A stretch of 64,000 nucleotides of DNA from Coniferiporia sulphurascens (GCA_002794785.1 NBBA01000019.1:1-64000); one strand, 5' to 3'; counted from the stretch's first letter, positions 36,320 through 49,287 are shown. Numbers and translations: made by a program. The notes: generated by a model not told the origin, from the letters alone.

Positions 36320-38940
36320 ATGGGCATACAGGGGCTGCTCCCCATCCTCAAACCAATCCAGCGACACAAACATCTATCCGAATTCACTGGACAAACGCTC
36401 GCAGTCGATGCTTACGTCTGGCTACACCGCGGCGCCTACGCCTGCGCAGCAGAACTCGTGCAAGGACGACCGACACGCAAATATGTCGACTATTGCATGC
36501 ATCGTGTCCGGCTTCTGAGGCACCACGGTATTGCACCGTATATAGTTTTTGACGGTGGGCCACTCCCAGCGAAACAGGGCACCGAGCAGGAACGCGAGAA
36601 GCGCCGGGCGGAGAACATTAAACGCGCTCTCGAGCTGTCAGCTCAAGGAAAGGAGAGCCAAGCACGAGAATGCTATGTAAAGTGCGTGGACGTCACGCCG
36701 CAGATGGCTTACCAGGTCATTAAGGTGTGGCAATCCCATTCACTCTGCAATCCAATACTCACTGCCTGTCAGGCGCTCAAAGCCGAGAACGTTCCATACG
36801 TAGTTGCCCCATATGAGGCAGATGCACAGCTCGCCTACCTCGAACGTACAGGTCTAGTTAACGGCATAATAACTGAAGATTCAGATCTCTTGGTCTTCGG
36901 TTGTCAAAACGTCCTTTTCAAACTCGATACCGTCTCTTCTACTATAATAAGTATATCACGCTCCGAATTTGGCTCACCTTCCCTTGCCTCGGAATCTGTC
37001 TCTTTAGTCGGGTGGTCGGACTCTCAATTCCGGTGGATGGCTATGCTAAGCGGATGCGACTATCTTCCTAGCATCTCCGGGATCGGTCTAAAAACAGCAT
37101 ACCAGCTCCTGAAGAAGTATAATTCCGTGGACAAGGTGGTCAAGATGGTCAGATTGGAGGGAAAGAAAACTGTACCCAAAGGATATATTGACGCGTTCTA
37201 CATGGCTGAAAAAGTATTTCTACACCAACGCGTCTACGATCCTCGTTTAGAGAAACTCGTATATCTTACGAACCCCCCGAATGATCTTGTTTTAAGCGAG
37301 GATGCAGAGCTATACATCGGAAGGTACGCTTTCTTTTATGGCTCTTGTCCGCGGGTTTCCTTATTCCGTCTGGTAAAGGAATCTTGAAGCGCCTCTGGCG
37401 AAACGAATTGCAGAGGGATATGCCTGTCCTATTACACTTGCGGATATGGAAGATATCAACCCATCGTTTGTACCTAAGCTCACTAAGGCACTTCCCCTAC
37501 AAAGTCGAAACACGAACGTTTCGAAAACTCCTGAAGGGAAGGGTGCCGTCCCTAAGAACGGTGGCCTCTTGAATTTCTTTAGTGAGTTCCGGTTTTATCG
37601 AAACAACAATTCTCGTATGAACTGGTTCTTTTGTGTCCACTATGGACCTTGCAGCGAAAACCCCTTTGAAGACTCCACCAGCGAAACCAACTTCAGCTAA
37701 GAAGATCTCTGCTCGAGCTGTCTCCGGGAATGCCTCTGGAAAACGAACCTTAATAGAAGTAATGGAACACGACATGGCGACTAAGCGAAAGAAGTTCGAA
37801 GCACAAGTTGTGAAAGGACGTGAGGTTTCACATTCAGCTAGCCGGTTTTTTAATCATCAGGGTTGCGGCAATTATGAGGCAGGCCCCTCACGTGGCACAA
37901 TGTTTGGACAACCTGCAGAGTCGACGAAGGAGAACTTTCAACCCAAAGGAACGGGAGACATTGAAAATATTGATGAGGACTATTTTGATTCCGTGGTGCA
38001 AGAGGATGGATATCTTTCCCCGTCTCCATGCATATCGCGAAATGTGACTCCAGATTTTTCTTCGCCGATCTGTGCTCAAAAGAAGGCGGGTCTGGCAAAC
38101 CTTATTCCTGATCCAGACAACGCTTTTGCTTGCGATCCGCTGTCAAGTCCAGTGCCCACCTATTCAGTCCAAGCACGTCGGAAGTTAGGTGCTCCCACGC
38201 AAGACATACCGACCCAATACTCTGAAGAACGCATCTTAGTGCGCGGATCTCCTGAACCTGCACAGGAAGGTGCTCCTGGACCGGACTTGACGGTCAATTT
38301 CGACGGAGACGAAGTGGACGATGATGACCGCCATTCGGACCAGAGTAGCGAAATTCTCTGCTGGGATGATGTTGACCAAATAGAAGCTCTCGCGCGGCCC
38401 ACGCCTTCTCCCGACTCATCCGTAACGCTGTCGGAGACATCACAGATCATCTCCCGATCAGACTCGGGAACGACAATAGCTACGTGTGAAGTGGAAGAAT
38501 TTTTAGATGAGGACTCGGATGACAGAATTCGGGAAGCCACACGTGCTAAGGTCGCGCAAGGATGGTCATTAAATTTTTCTTTTGGGAGCCCAATGATCAA
38601 CGCTAAAGGTGAAGTGGAGGCACAGCGGACTCCGAAGGTGCGTCACCATATCATGGGCAACAGGATTACTCGGGCTGAATAGATCGTTTCATAGACCTCG
38701 CAAAATAGACGCCTCAAGTCCACTTTAATTGCGTCTGCTCCTCAACCGAACCGACAGACTACTCGGAATCAGTCTACCCGCTCGAGCGTCAGACCACGAA
38801 AGTCAAATCCGTATCCATTGAATCGACCACTATTCACGTCCGGTTCGGGTACACGAAACACACCTATAACGCTGGACTCCGATGACATAGTCGAAGAAGT
38901 TTCTTGTACTACAAAAGGAAGGCTAGGATCATTCAGGTAA
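36320..38940 (+). CDS. EXO1: Exonuclease 1, FEN1/XPG-family 5'-3' DNA exonuclease
   Basis: Exons at 36320-36724, 36773-37323, 37379-37581, 37655-38637 and 38719-38940 join in frame to 787 residues. The XPG-N region starts MGIQGLLPILKPIQ. Metal ligands are visible at D30 (VDAYVW), D78 (VFDGG), E150/D152 (YEADAQ), D171/D173 (EDSDLLVFG) and about D231 (GCDYLPS). A helix-hairpin-helix follows (SISGIGLKTAYQLLKKY). The C-terminal half is poorly conserved and acidic, as in Exo1. It acts in the nucleus in mismatch repair, resection and replication. If the last intron (38638-38718, GTGCGT...CAAG) is retained, the protein ends at 38682 with 728 residues. I prefer the spliced form because 74 extra codons stay open and end in an acidic DSDDIVEE stretch. 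Confidence 0.93.
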
Positions 38941-39692
38941 GTATGGCGCTCACGCACAAAAGTACAGCGTTTTGTTCCTGATCAAGTCCTGCTTAAACAG
39001 GTTTGCGGGGTGAGGCATAGTCGTTGTCATTGTCCACGCATTTGTCGCATTGTTTTCGCTGCTATCAATATTGTATATTATTAACTTGCATGAGCATTCC
39101 AAGCATCCCTGTACAGAGTTTCCGATTACTTGATTAACCAATATACATGCGTCCTCATTGGCATGTTCCAGTGGCGCTACACCTTAATGACTTGTATCTC
39201 TAGTGTTCAAGTGCACAGTGACCTCTGCCCGAACCATTTCGCCCGATTGAGTGATGTTAGCTTGAGCCCAACTCGATGAGACTGGGTACGGCGGCACAGC
39301 CCCTGCGCAACGGGCCCCACATCTATCCATAGGATCGCAGTAACATCATCACAAAAGAGGCCTCAGTAACATCTTTGCTTACACTCCCCTTCCTTGTTTG
39401 CAACCACCATCTGACGGTATCATGATTAAAGTGAGCTTGGGCAACGAATCTAAGCTCTCCGTTATAACAATGCTCAAAGCATTCCGTGACTAGCAATTGC
39501 ATTCTACGGAAAACATACATCATCATTGGGGCATACGTTTGCCATCTGTCGTAATAAAAACCCGTAATAGCCAGGAACGTAAAATATAATCTAACTTTCG
39601 TGAACGTGTAAACCAGTGGAAATTACAATCTAGCTTGATACCCCTCCAAAGTTGGGTATCTCTTAACCGGCAATTAGTCTAATGATACGCGT
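38941..39692. other. Convergent spacer between EXO1 and the phosphotransferase gene
   Basis: Two 3' ends converge here. No open frame has support, and nothing else is recognised. Confidence 0.45.
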
Positions 39693-41586
39693 TTAAGCTT
39701 TGTGCTCAACGCTGGGCCTGTTTTTAATAGTGAAGCAGTTGACGCCGAGCGTTTTCGTAAAGCCTTCGATAAGGAAATGCGACCAGTGCAAGAACGCAAA
39801 TCCGGAAGCGAGTACCGCGGTGTGGAGTAAAAGACGCTCTGTTTGCGCAGATGGATGGAATCTACATAAGATTATTTCAATATTTACAATTTCAAAATAA
39901 AAAACGCCGCACGTACCCATCGAGGACGATACCCAAATTTACGTACGCCGCGCCAATCGCAAGCGGAGCGAATGCGCCGAAGTTAAGCCACGGGAAGGGT
40001 GAACGAGTAAGGCGCGCGAGGATGACACGGGGGCCGAGTTTGCCAAATGCGAACATCACGAGCAGTGCGAATTCGATCAAGCCACCGATCGCGCGCCCGC
40101 GGTGCTCAGAATAGCTAAGACTGTGTGCAAGCACGTGGGAGGTTGGCGAGAGCGCCCATGCACATGCAAGCCCAACAAAGAGGAAGAAGGGGATATGTTG
40201 CGCAAGTGTGGGGAGGAAGGGCTGCGATGAGCCGCGCCGCGACTTATAAACGTTCATTACGCTGGCGGAAGACTTGTGTAAGGGAGGAGGCGAAAAGCGA
40301 AAAAAATATGAATATTACCATTCAGGGACGTGGATGAAGAAGAGTGAGAAGAAGGCGCTGAAATGTTATTCATAAACAAAAATCTAGAAACACGAGGAAA
40401 AGGACCCACGCGAATACGACAACATCATAAAGCTGAAATGTAGGCGTCATCCAACTCAAGATGCCAAACGATTTGATCCGGTGAAGCCAGATTTCGGGTC
40501 CTGTGTCAGATGATTATGTGCGTCAGAGAAGACGATAATTTTTCGAAATAGCATGCTTACCGAAGATCGCCGAGATAAGATGTATACCGCAAGCAATCAG
40601 TACACCTTCGGTTGGACCGTTGAAATAGCCAAGATATAAAGTCCCGGTGTGATACTCTTGAGAAATAGTTTAGCATGGCTCAAATCGGGAACGGGTGCAA
40701 AATACCTTCCCAGGTGCTCTAGAGAACAAAGTTGAACTATCATAGTGTAGTGACGAACATAAAACTCACAAACCACATAGCCGCGCATCCTACCAGAACG
40801 AGGGAAACGCCCTTCGGTGAAGGACCAACACTGAGTGACGCTACTTGTAGGAGTCCTCCAAGTGCACAGTTGAGACTGTCAATAGTGTGGTCAAAAATAT
40901 GCCCTAAAATTATTCGTTCAGCCGAGAGAAATAGGCAATGAGTCGCGCGACCTACCAAGGGCGGACGAAGTCCCCGTTCGTCGGGCTTGTCTACCATCGA
41001 TATCTAAGAAGTCTGTCAGATTCCTTTCATATGCCTAAATCATGTATCTTACTATCAAAAGTCTGGTACAAGAATAAACCGATTGCAAAGGACAGATATA
41101 CCCAGGAGGGACCGGGGGTAATTAATGTTGGGATGAATGACGATAGCAAAATAAAGCTTCGGATATAGCATTATGAGTACGGTGGGGCTTGGTAGTTACC
41201 AGTGCACTCACTTTATCATAATGAAACCGAATCCAGACAAAGTTATCAGGTTCGGCGCCATCCACATCGGGAAGATGTTGATAACCAGGTCGCACCCTCC
41301 ACATAATGAATGAGCTCCCTCGAAGTCAGAAAACGTGTCATTTCTCGCTTACAATGTCTAATAACTACGGCATGAGAAGGTCAGCCTTCACACGAAATTC
41401 CTGAGTGATATGGAAATATGCACCATGCTTGTAAACCAGTGATTTATCAACCGCTGAGTATCTATAGAACCTATGTAGAAAAAGGTTTAGCAAGTGCGTC
41501 AACAGTCTTGCAAAATTGGCTTACTTTAAATTGGCTAATGCTTCGGGTTCGAGATACGGTTCATACAGGATTCCGTGCATGGTCAT
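39693..41586 (-). CDS. CPT1: Choline/ethanolamine phosphotransferase (CDP-alcohol phosphotransferase family)
   Basis: The N-terminus is MTMHGILYEPYLEPEALANLK (exon 41525-41586), then FYRYSAVDKSLVYK, MWMAPNLITLSGFGFIMIK and GPSWVYLSFAIGLFLYQTFD. The CDP-alcohol phosphotransferase motif DGx2ARx8Gx3Dx3D is complete: DGRQARRTGTSSALGHIFDH followed by TID. Further on are STWEEYHTGTLYLGYFNGPTEG, several membrane helices and the end HWSHFLIEGFTKTLGVNCF. The reaction transfers phosphocholine or phosphoethanolamine from the CDP form to diacylglycerol, the last Kennedy-pathway step in ER/Golgi membranes. Choline versus ethanolamine preference cannot be read. The stretch between KSLVYK and LVINIFPMW appears shorter than in relatives, so one small exon near 41300-41430 may be missed. 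It is head to head with the DBF4 homologue. Confidence 0.88.
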
Positions 41587-41823
41587 AACGGGAGGTTGGA
41601 ATCGACTCAGTCAAACGAGACGCGCTCCGAGACCGACGCGAAATTCGTGGCACGGTTTTTCCCCGGAGAATGCCGATTACGTTAATTTGGGTCTGTATGG
41701 TATTATGTACGCGTCACGTTATTTGTGGTTCTAAACGCGCCTCTGGCCACCCTCCATCTTTCACCTCCACCAACGACGTCCGCGTCCGCGACATCCTTTC
41801 TATCGTGTGAGGTGCTGGAGACG
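41587..41823. promoter_or_regulatory. 237 bp bidirectional promoter region (CPT1 / DBF4 homologue)
   Basis: The start codons of two divergent genes are 237 bp apart, so their promoters must overlap or abut. No TATA box is obvious. The segment nearest the DBF4 homologue is a CT-rich run (cctctggccaccctccatc), typical of fungal core promoters. Confidence 0.6.
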
Positions 41824-43864
41824 ATGGCTGCAGTCTTCCGCCAGCCGCTTGCACCTCGCGCCATGCCGCAACTGCCGATGACGATCGCGCCGGCGGCCTC
41901 AACAAAGGCATCTGCCCTCAAGCGTCCAAGATCCCCCGAGTTGCACAATACAACTACGACACACGATTTGGCAGCCATGAAACGACACAAAACGACCTCC
42001 GCGATGACCAAAGAGAACGTCGACAAGGAGCGCCGTAGAGTAGAGCGAGAGGCCATGAAGGAGGAGTTTAGGGTCAAATACACCAAGGCGTTCCCGTCAT
42101 GGACATTCTATTTCGATACAACCGACGCGGAGCGCGACTCGCTTGCTCCTCGTGTCCTGCAGCTGAATGGGGTGCGTGCCTCTCGCCTTTTGCCTGTCTA
42201 AGACGCGTCCTTAATTGACGTGACACAGCACATCGCCAAGTTCTTCTCTAATGAAGTTACCCACTTTATTACCAATAGACCTGTCCCAGAGTCTGATATC
42301 GAGGGAAATAAAGAGAATTCGAATAAATCGAAGGTCGCTAGTGGTCCGTCGCTGCGAAGTCCGATCAAGCTGAGGGGCCTGTACGTGGTACTGCTTATGA
42401 TAACTGACGTCGTCTAACACTCATCGTATAAGTCCCGATGATATTACAACATCCGGCTATGAAGTCCTCATCCGCAAAGCAAAACAATTTGGAATGAAAA
42501 TATGGGATACCTCTAAGCTTGACTCAGTTCTTCAACGATGCTGCGTCCCTGCACATACCCCGGGCGTTTCGACGCAACCTTCCCGATCACTTACTAGCCT
42601 TCTCGAATCCGAAAAGCGGTATGGAACGACTTCGGAGCGAGACCCTACCCAGAAGCGACATGACTATCATTACTTTTCTAAAGGCAGCTACTTCGTTCTT
42701 GTTGAGGATATGCGACAGGAACACTCAACCATCGCCGCACTTGAGTATCCTGTCACACGCACCAGCGACGGAAAGGAAAAGGGAACGTGGCCTGTACCTT
42801 ATTGCCATCCCCTTTCGCGCGGGCCATTCATGGAATACAACGAGAAAGAGGAGCGTCGTCGAGAAAAGCAGGAACGTCTCGATAGGGAACGCGAGGAGCA
42901 GCGCACGGCAGAAGCAAATAGAATCAAGCTGCGCCAATTGCAGCGCAAGCAGCACGACTTGCGCCGGTCGGTTTCCATGACAAACCTCCAACGCCAGGCG
43001 CATACTTCAGTTGGCCCGTTTCGTGGCGACTCTTTCGAAGTTTATGGATCTGCGAATATGCACGCCGGAAATGCTTCTGGGTTTAACTCCGCAACTGCAG
43101 GAAGTAGCTATATCGCTGCGTCTGGGAATAGTGTTAGTATTGCGTCCACGTACGGCACGACGTCGACAGTTGGCGGTGGTAGTTCCATGCTCAGTGGACT
43201 GGGTGCATCGGCGCTCCCAACTTCGCTCCGCGGCCGTCTACAGAACCAGATTGTGACGTCGCGCCGCGTCACTGAGAAAGGTTCCTGCCGTAGTGCGAGC
43301 ATGGGCAAAGCCTCCGCATCCTCTGCGATGATGCCACCTCCTGATGTTCCCGAGCGAAGCAGAATGCTTCTTCGCAAGTGCAAGAGTACGAACACTCTAC
43401 GGTTAGGTAAGCGTGACGAGAAAAGTAAACCGGGTTATTGCGAAAGTTGCCGACAGAAATTTGAGGATTTCAAGCTGGTACGGTTGTATTGATTTTGATG
43501 AAGTGACATTAATTAATGCCTTCCTTCTTAGCACATACGAAGTCGCAGGCATCAGAAATTCGCCAATAGCGATGCTAACTTCGTTCAACTCGACTATGTA
43601 CTCAACCGCGTGCGGCGGCCAACCTCTGCTGAGATTTTGGATGCAGAATTTCAGTACGAAGCACGTGTGGCTGCCGACAAGGCACTTGCGTTTGAAGAGG
43701 CAGAGTTTGCGCCCTTGCTTGCAGCAGACGAAGAGAATGAAACAATGCCTGCTCATTACGAAAATGATGACGATGGCAACGATAAGGAGAACGATCATCC
43801 AGAGCCAATTTGTGTTGACGAAGATGCACAGTTCATTTATCTTGATGACGATGACGAGTCCTAA
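41824..43864 (+). CDS. DFP1: Dbf4/Dfp1-type regulatory subunit of Cdc7 (Hsk1) kinase
   Basis: Four exons sum to 1878 nt, 625 residues: 41824-42171, 42229-42380, 42433-43477 and 43532-43864. The N-terminal half carries the BRCT-like motif N region (FPSWTFYFDT; HIAKFFSNEVTHFITNRP; GYEVLIRKAKQFGMKIW). The central motif M-like region includes RDPTQKRHDYHYFSKGSYF and VEDMRQEHSTIAALEYPV. The Dbf4 zinc finger reads KPGYCESCRQKFEDFKLHI then RSRRHQKFA, with CxxC and the paired His split over the last intron. The protein activates Cdc7 to phosphorylate MCM helicase at replication origins and is typically cell-cycle regulated. The start ATG follows a CT-rich leader. The C-terminus is strongly acidic (DDDGNDKEND, LDDDDES). 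Confidence 0.93.
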
Positions 43865-44421
43865 CTGTCTGGAGCTAATCGTGGGATGGAAAATCGCGTC
43901 AAGGCCTGGCGCTCGTGGTTTGCAATATCACTCTAGTGGATCATGTTTCGTTTTCCTTGCTCCATCATCCCGCATGTCGCCTCTTCTGCAACAGTCTGCG
44001 CAACCTACTTACCTATGTTCGCCAGCACCAACGTGTTACTCTGGTAATTTACGGTCGGAGCTTAGCTTTCTGCGGAAGTTGTATTCATTACTTAATCATT
44101 TCATTATCCACCATCCATTCTTCATTACCCACTATACACCAACATCCATTCCCCTTTGCATTGACGTTATCATTCAAGCTTTGCGATTCTGGCTTGTCTG
44201 TCTCCACATCCTCCTTTGCATTTCACATCTGCTTTTATCCTCGCGTCGCACCAATGTACATTTCCCTGGCAAGTCTGGACATGGAATATATGGACAAATG
44301 CCAAATTATGTACACGTACATGTTTTAGTGCTCCCATGACACATTGGGAAAGATCGAATTGTGCCGTGCAATGATTGAGAACAACAGAGAGGTACAATTA
44401 CACTAATATACACGCAGTAAT
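43865..44421. other. Convergent spacer between DFP1 and the gamma-tubulin complex gene
   Basis: This 0.56 kb region contains both 3' ends and pyrimidine-rich sequence on the plus strand. Open frames across it are extensions of out-of-frame reading and have no support. Confidence 0.5.
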
Positions 44422-47400
44422 TTATAGTCTACCACTAACGCTTGAGTCGCTCAGTCGAAGCAAGAGGTTCGGTAGTGCCTCCATACCTCCCGGTGCGGAC
44501 GGTAGTCGGCTTTCCTTGCTGTCGAAGGACTGGCCTGCCCCTTCCATAGCGAATCCCTTCGAGTCTTGATCAGAAATTTTCCGCAAGGCTTTCAGCTGCA
44601 GTGAAAGCAGTCAGAAAGATGAGGGTATAGATAAGGGACGAAGTGTGACATACGAGTACCCCTAGCCTACTGTGGAACTTATTATACAACGCCTCCAATC
44701 GCGCTGCAGCGGGTGCCTCCTTCACCACACCCCTGTGTACATTTCCGACGAGTACAGCGAACTCTAATACGATCTCCAGGCACGCGCGCAACACGTCGCC
44801 TACCGCACGCTGTGCGCTTCGTAGGAGACACGCAGCCAATACGTCATCGAGCACACGCGCGTGCCTCTGCATCAGCGCATACACGTCCGCAAAGGGGCCC
44901 CGTGCAGCGAACGTGGTGGTGGTGGCTTCTGGCTCAGGCTCAGACTCGGATTGGGATGCGGGCGCAGATGCGGACTCGGCCGCGCTAAGCCGGGCGAAAA
45001 AGGCATCGACGTTCCCTCGCACAGCGGTGTCTGCGACGTACGCAGATAATGCCGAGACAAATGCTTGAGCGGCGAAGCGGAAGTGAGTCAGCGTATTTTG
45101 AGCCGCGGGATGGTCTGTAAACAGACGTGGAGAGCTTGGACGCGCGAGGCGATAAAGGAGGCGAATGGCATGTTCAACTGGGGGGGTGCCGATTAGTTTG
45201 TAATTTGGTCAGGGTAGCACCAGACGGACCTCGTATGAGTCGTAAGAGAAATGCGAAAACTCTCTGATACTTTGAGAGAATATCGGTAGTAATAAGACAC
45301 CGAAGAGGACGGGGAGGCTTGTAGTCCATGTACAAGAAGTCCAGAGCTCTAAAAAACGGTGGCACATTAGTGGATAAATCATGCTATTGGGAAAACGACA
45401 GACTCGATTACTAGAAACAAGGAATTGATAAATTTCAAATTGGTAACAGAACTGCCAAATACTCACAAGTAGGATCTAGCCATCTATTTCTTCCTGTTCC
45501 GATGGGCAGGTCGCGAATGGCAAACCCGAATCTGCTTTCCGCTTCGTCCCAAAATTCATCGTCGCCTAATTCCGCAGAATAATGTGCGTCTTCGCCACCG
45601 ATAAAGACACCCTCCGCCGCACGCACGTACTCGAGCGAATCCATTATGACGCGTCGTAAGTAGAACGACAAGTCAGAGCCACCGGGAGGCCATTGTGCGC
45701 GGTCTGTCAATCCGAATGCAAGGCCAACAGCCCACGGCTGTGCGCGATCGCCCGACCGCTCCACACCATCATTAACCCGTGCGCGGACAGCGCGCCAATT
45801 GGTGTTTCTGTCGCGCGTACGAATGGTGATCGCCATAATGTTTTCCTCCGGGTCGTCTCCATCGGCGTCCGCATCTGAGAAGAGCGCTGCAGAGAGACGT
45901 GCTTTGAAAGCGGGAGCGGCGAGTAAAAGATATGCGCGTAGGAGCACAAGGTGCGTGCGGAGGTGCAGAGGAGAGCCGGGTGTAAGGAAGATGCGCAGAG
46001 CTGCGCGACCGAGGGCGGCGGCTTGAGCACGTACGGGTGCGAGGATCTGAGTGGCGAGAAGTGGCAGAGTGGGTGTGAGGGAAGGAAGAGTGGCGGGGTA
46101 GTACTGGATAAATGAGGAAAGGCTCTGAACATGTGCAGAAGAGGATGATGTGAGGCCGTCCGGGACAAAGTTGCCGGGTTCCATGTCGAAGACGGCAAGG
46201 CGCGCTAATTCGGGCTTGTATTTACTCGTCGGAGTTTCGAGATTGGGTTTCTGAGCTTCAGGCATTGTGCCTTCACCGTAACGCGGAGGAATAGGTTCGC
46301 CGATGCACAGCGAGTGCGCAAGAGCTGTGACCTCCTCATTCTTCCAGATCCATTCCAGCTTGCGGAATGCTGGCAGGTTAATCGACTGGGTCCCTTCAAG
46401 CTCTGGCGAGGACAGTATTTTGATCGACCGCCGAGCACGGACTATTGCATCCCTCGACTCTTCTGACACGAAACTCGGAAACTCGTCTTCGCCTGCGCTG
46501 CCCCTACCAACATCGCCATCGTCACTGAAGTCAATATCGTTATTTCCCTCATCCTCTTCATCACCGAACAATGCAGCGGACACATCGTCGCGTGGTCTGC
46601 GAGCATTTCTGCGAGCATTACTTATGGTATCTTCAAGCCCTTCAAGTCCGATGGATTGGGCAATGGAGCGAAAGTACGGACGGGAGGTGATAGTGAGAAT
46701 ATATGACAGGATGGCGAGTACAACTCTCGGAACCTGACGCTCGATATTCAAGAAGAGGAAGTCGTAAATGTGTGAAAGTAGCTTTTGCGGTGATTTAGGA
46801 ATTAGGCCGTATGATGCAGGCTCTACACGTCCTTCCTTCATGAATAGGTCAGCTCGACTCCTGGACAAGTGGTAAATTTACCCACGCGCATACACAGGGA
46901 CGCAAGCACTAAAAGTACTTGTTCGACCTCCTGCAAGGAAAGCCAGATATCGCAAATCTTGTCACTTCCACACGCTCTAATTCTCGATAGGGAATCGGAT
47001 ACTCCATTCCGAATCCATACCAAAGCAGAAGACAGTGCGTGGGCAAATCCAAACACAGTTGAGTTGGCTTCCCGAGCTCTAAAAACAATTATCAATTCGC
47101 CTTAAAAAAATGTCTTGGAAGTCTTTACGTTTTGCGCAAGTGTATAATTAGAACTTCCAATCTCCTTAGCAAAGTTCCGAAGTCGATGAAGCGAGTAATA
47201 TAGCTGTCAATGACGCGTATATTATTTTGGGGGCTGCGAGCGGGGAATAACGTAGAGAAAATAGTAACCTTTCGCTGACGGTGTCGTCCATACCATCAAG
47301 AACTATCCTTAGTGTTTCGTCATCGTCCTGGACCGGGACAAAACGCTCCTTCGTAGGATCCCAGACGTGCAGTAGTGAGGAACATCCAATCATAGTCGAT

Positions 47401-47942
47401 CCGAGATAATCCAGCAGCTCAGAAGTGCTCAGGTACACCAGTTTTTCTCCCTGCCGCAGAAGTCGGGGTTGTGCTCGGTGCCGAGCAGCAGCAACGACGT
47501 GTGGGGGTTGCTCTGTCACGAAAGGAGAAGGCGCACTTGGGTATCGATAAGATCTCCGAAGGGTATCCCAGGAGACCAATCGACTCTGGCGTTGTATTCG
47601 ATCGTGTCCTGGTGCAAGAAAAAGACGGTTTCGACTCACTTTATATGTTGGCGTCCCGCTTTCGAGCTCCGTCCACACATCCCTCCAGGCATCTGCATCT
47701 GTTCCATCCCTGAGTTTCGAAGAAGTATAATTTTCAGAAATAACAAGAATCTCTTCTGGAAGTGCCTGTATGGGCTTCAAGGTATGTTTGTGCGCATCAA
47801 CTTGAAGTGTGTTGATGATCGGGTTTTGGGGCTTGTCAACCAGTCTCGGGATCAGAAAGGGTGAATAAAGCGCAGGAAGTCTCTTCAGCTCAGGGAGACC
47901 ATGGACAGTGAGTTCGGTCAGTGGTTTGAGGACGTCGTCCAT
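44422..47942 (-). CDS. Gamma-tubulin complex component (Spc97/Spc98 family, GCP5/6-like)
   Basis: Eight exons sum to 3081 nt, 1026 residues: 47269-47942, 47129-47203, 46886-47078, 45467-46835, 45301-45346, 45230-45261, 44660-45177 and 44422-44595. Family features are the N-terminal GRIP1-like block (ELLDYLGSTMIGCSSLLHVW), SYGLIPKSPQKLLSHIYDFL, and a GRIP2-like C-terminal region. That region includes LRTHLVLLRAYLLLAAPAF, PTSLDFLYMDYKPPRPLRVF, LTHFRFAAQAFVSALSAYV, and a DVYALMQRHARVLDDVLAAC helix. Role: assembly of the gamma-tubulin ring complex at spindle pole bodies for microtubule nucleation. An insert rich in Glu and Asp (GDEEDEGNNDIDFSDDGD) and a long Ser/Glu loop before the last helices favour a GCP5/GCP6-type member over core GCP2/3. 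The subtype is uncertain. Confidence 0.85.
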
Positions 47943-48159
47943 GACAATCAGCGCTACAGTACTAGTGGGCCAGCCGCAAGTCACGTTGAATAGAACTGGA
48001 GCGCGTCGCGACGACTCAAATTCGCGTGACAAACGCGTGACTTCAGATAATTACAAGCGGAGTCTGGACCACGGAAGGTCAATCGGCATCCTTCAAAGTG
48101 CGCTACTTCATCCCATTTTCTGCAAAAGTGCTTTCCGAAATAATTCTTCAACTCCAGAT
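47943..48159. promoter_or_regulatory. 217 bp bidirectional promoter region
   Basis: It lies between the start codons of the gamma-tubulin complex gene (minus) and the 6PGDH-like gene (plus). No TATA-like element is convincing. The short spacing implies shared regulatory sequence. Confidence 0.6.
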
Positions 48160-49203
48160 ATGCCTCCAAACATCGCTATCATTGCAGCGGGACAGATGGG
48201 CGCAGCTGTAGCTGCAAGGCTCGTCAAATCAGGCTGTGCGGTCTTCACGAATCTGGATGGCCGATCTGCTGCTACACGGACTCGCGCCGCCGACGCAGGT
48301 ATGCAGGATGTGCCCTTCACCGAACTTTCACGGCATGCAGAATGGGTGCTGAGCATCTTGCCTCCGAGCGAGGCTTTCAACTTTGCCCAGTCCTTTGTGT
48401 CTACTACGAACAATGCCCCTGCCAAAGATAAGCTTGTTTTCGTGGACTGCAATGCCGTGTGCCCACAAACGGTGAAGAGAATCGCTGGTCTCTTCGAGGA
48501 TACATCTATCACATTCATTGATGCTGGTATCATTGGCGGTCCACCAAGCGATACATATAATCCGACCATTTATGCCTCGGCAGAAGCGAGAGACGAAGGC
48601 GCCTTAGACGAGTTTGCAGCCTTCTCGGAGCTTGGATTAAAGATCAGCATACTTAAAGGAGAAGGCGTTGCAGGCGTAGGAGACGCAAGCGCCCTCAAGA
48701 TGTCTTACGCAGTGTGTATTACCGATTACATCCGAAGAAATCGTATATTACCACATGTATTCATTTCAATTTGTTTTTCTTTCAAAGGGAATGACCAAAG
48801 GCATCACCGGCATTTTTTCCACTATGATTCTCGGTAAGTCCTGCTAGCGACAGTTTGACATGCAAAACAAACTCGTTTTATATCAGCCGCGAACGCTGCC
48901 TCCCCGGCCACGGCAAGTGCGCTTCTCGCCGAGCTTCACGAGTCGCAGCCACAACTACTTCAGCGCATCACGAAGTCTGTGCCGGGAATGATTCCGAAGG
49001 CATACCGCTGGGTAGGCGAGATGGAAGAGATTGCGAACTTCGTGGGGAAAGGCGAGGGTGACGTATACAAGGGCCTTGCGCAGCTTTACGAACGTGTGGA
49101 TGGCGCCCTGGAGAGAGATGGTAAGAAGGCCGGCGATGTGGGAACATTGCTGAAGTTCGCGGGAGATGCAAAAGTGGTGCTGGAGGCAAGAAAGACTGAT
49201 TAG
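48160..49203 (+). CDS. 6-phosphogluconate/beta-hydroxyacid dehydrogenase-like protein (NAD-binding_2 + DUF1932)
   Basis: Three exons sum to 915 nt, 304 residues: 48160-48711, 48788-48833 and 48887-49203. The N-terminal Rossmann fold reads NIAIIAAGQMGAAVAARLVK, a variant dinucleotide loop in which the first Gly is Ala, followed by WVLSILPPSEA and VFVDCNAVCPQTVKRIA. The substrate region has FIDAGIIGGPP. The C-terminal part (SALKMSYAGMTKGITGIFS...VPKAYRWVGEMEEIANFV after splicing) matches the DUF1932 helical domain. Fungal members of this group are uncharacterised NAD(P)-dependent oxidoreductases, and the substrate cannot be inferred. The length is normal and no defect is seen. Confidence 0.9.
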
Positions 49204-49287
49204 TTTTCTGCGACAAAGGATTTACTTAACGTGATGAGGAAATTGGTAATGATACGGAGGAGGCGGATAGATCCAACCGTACAAACG

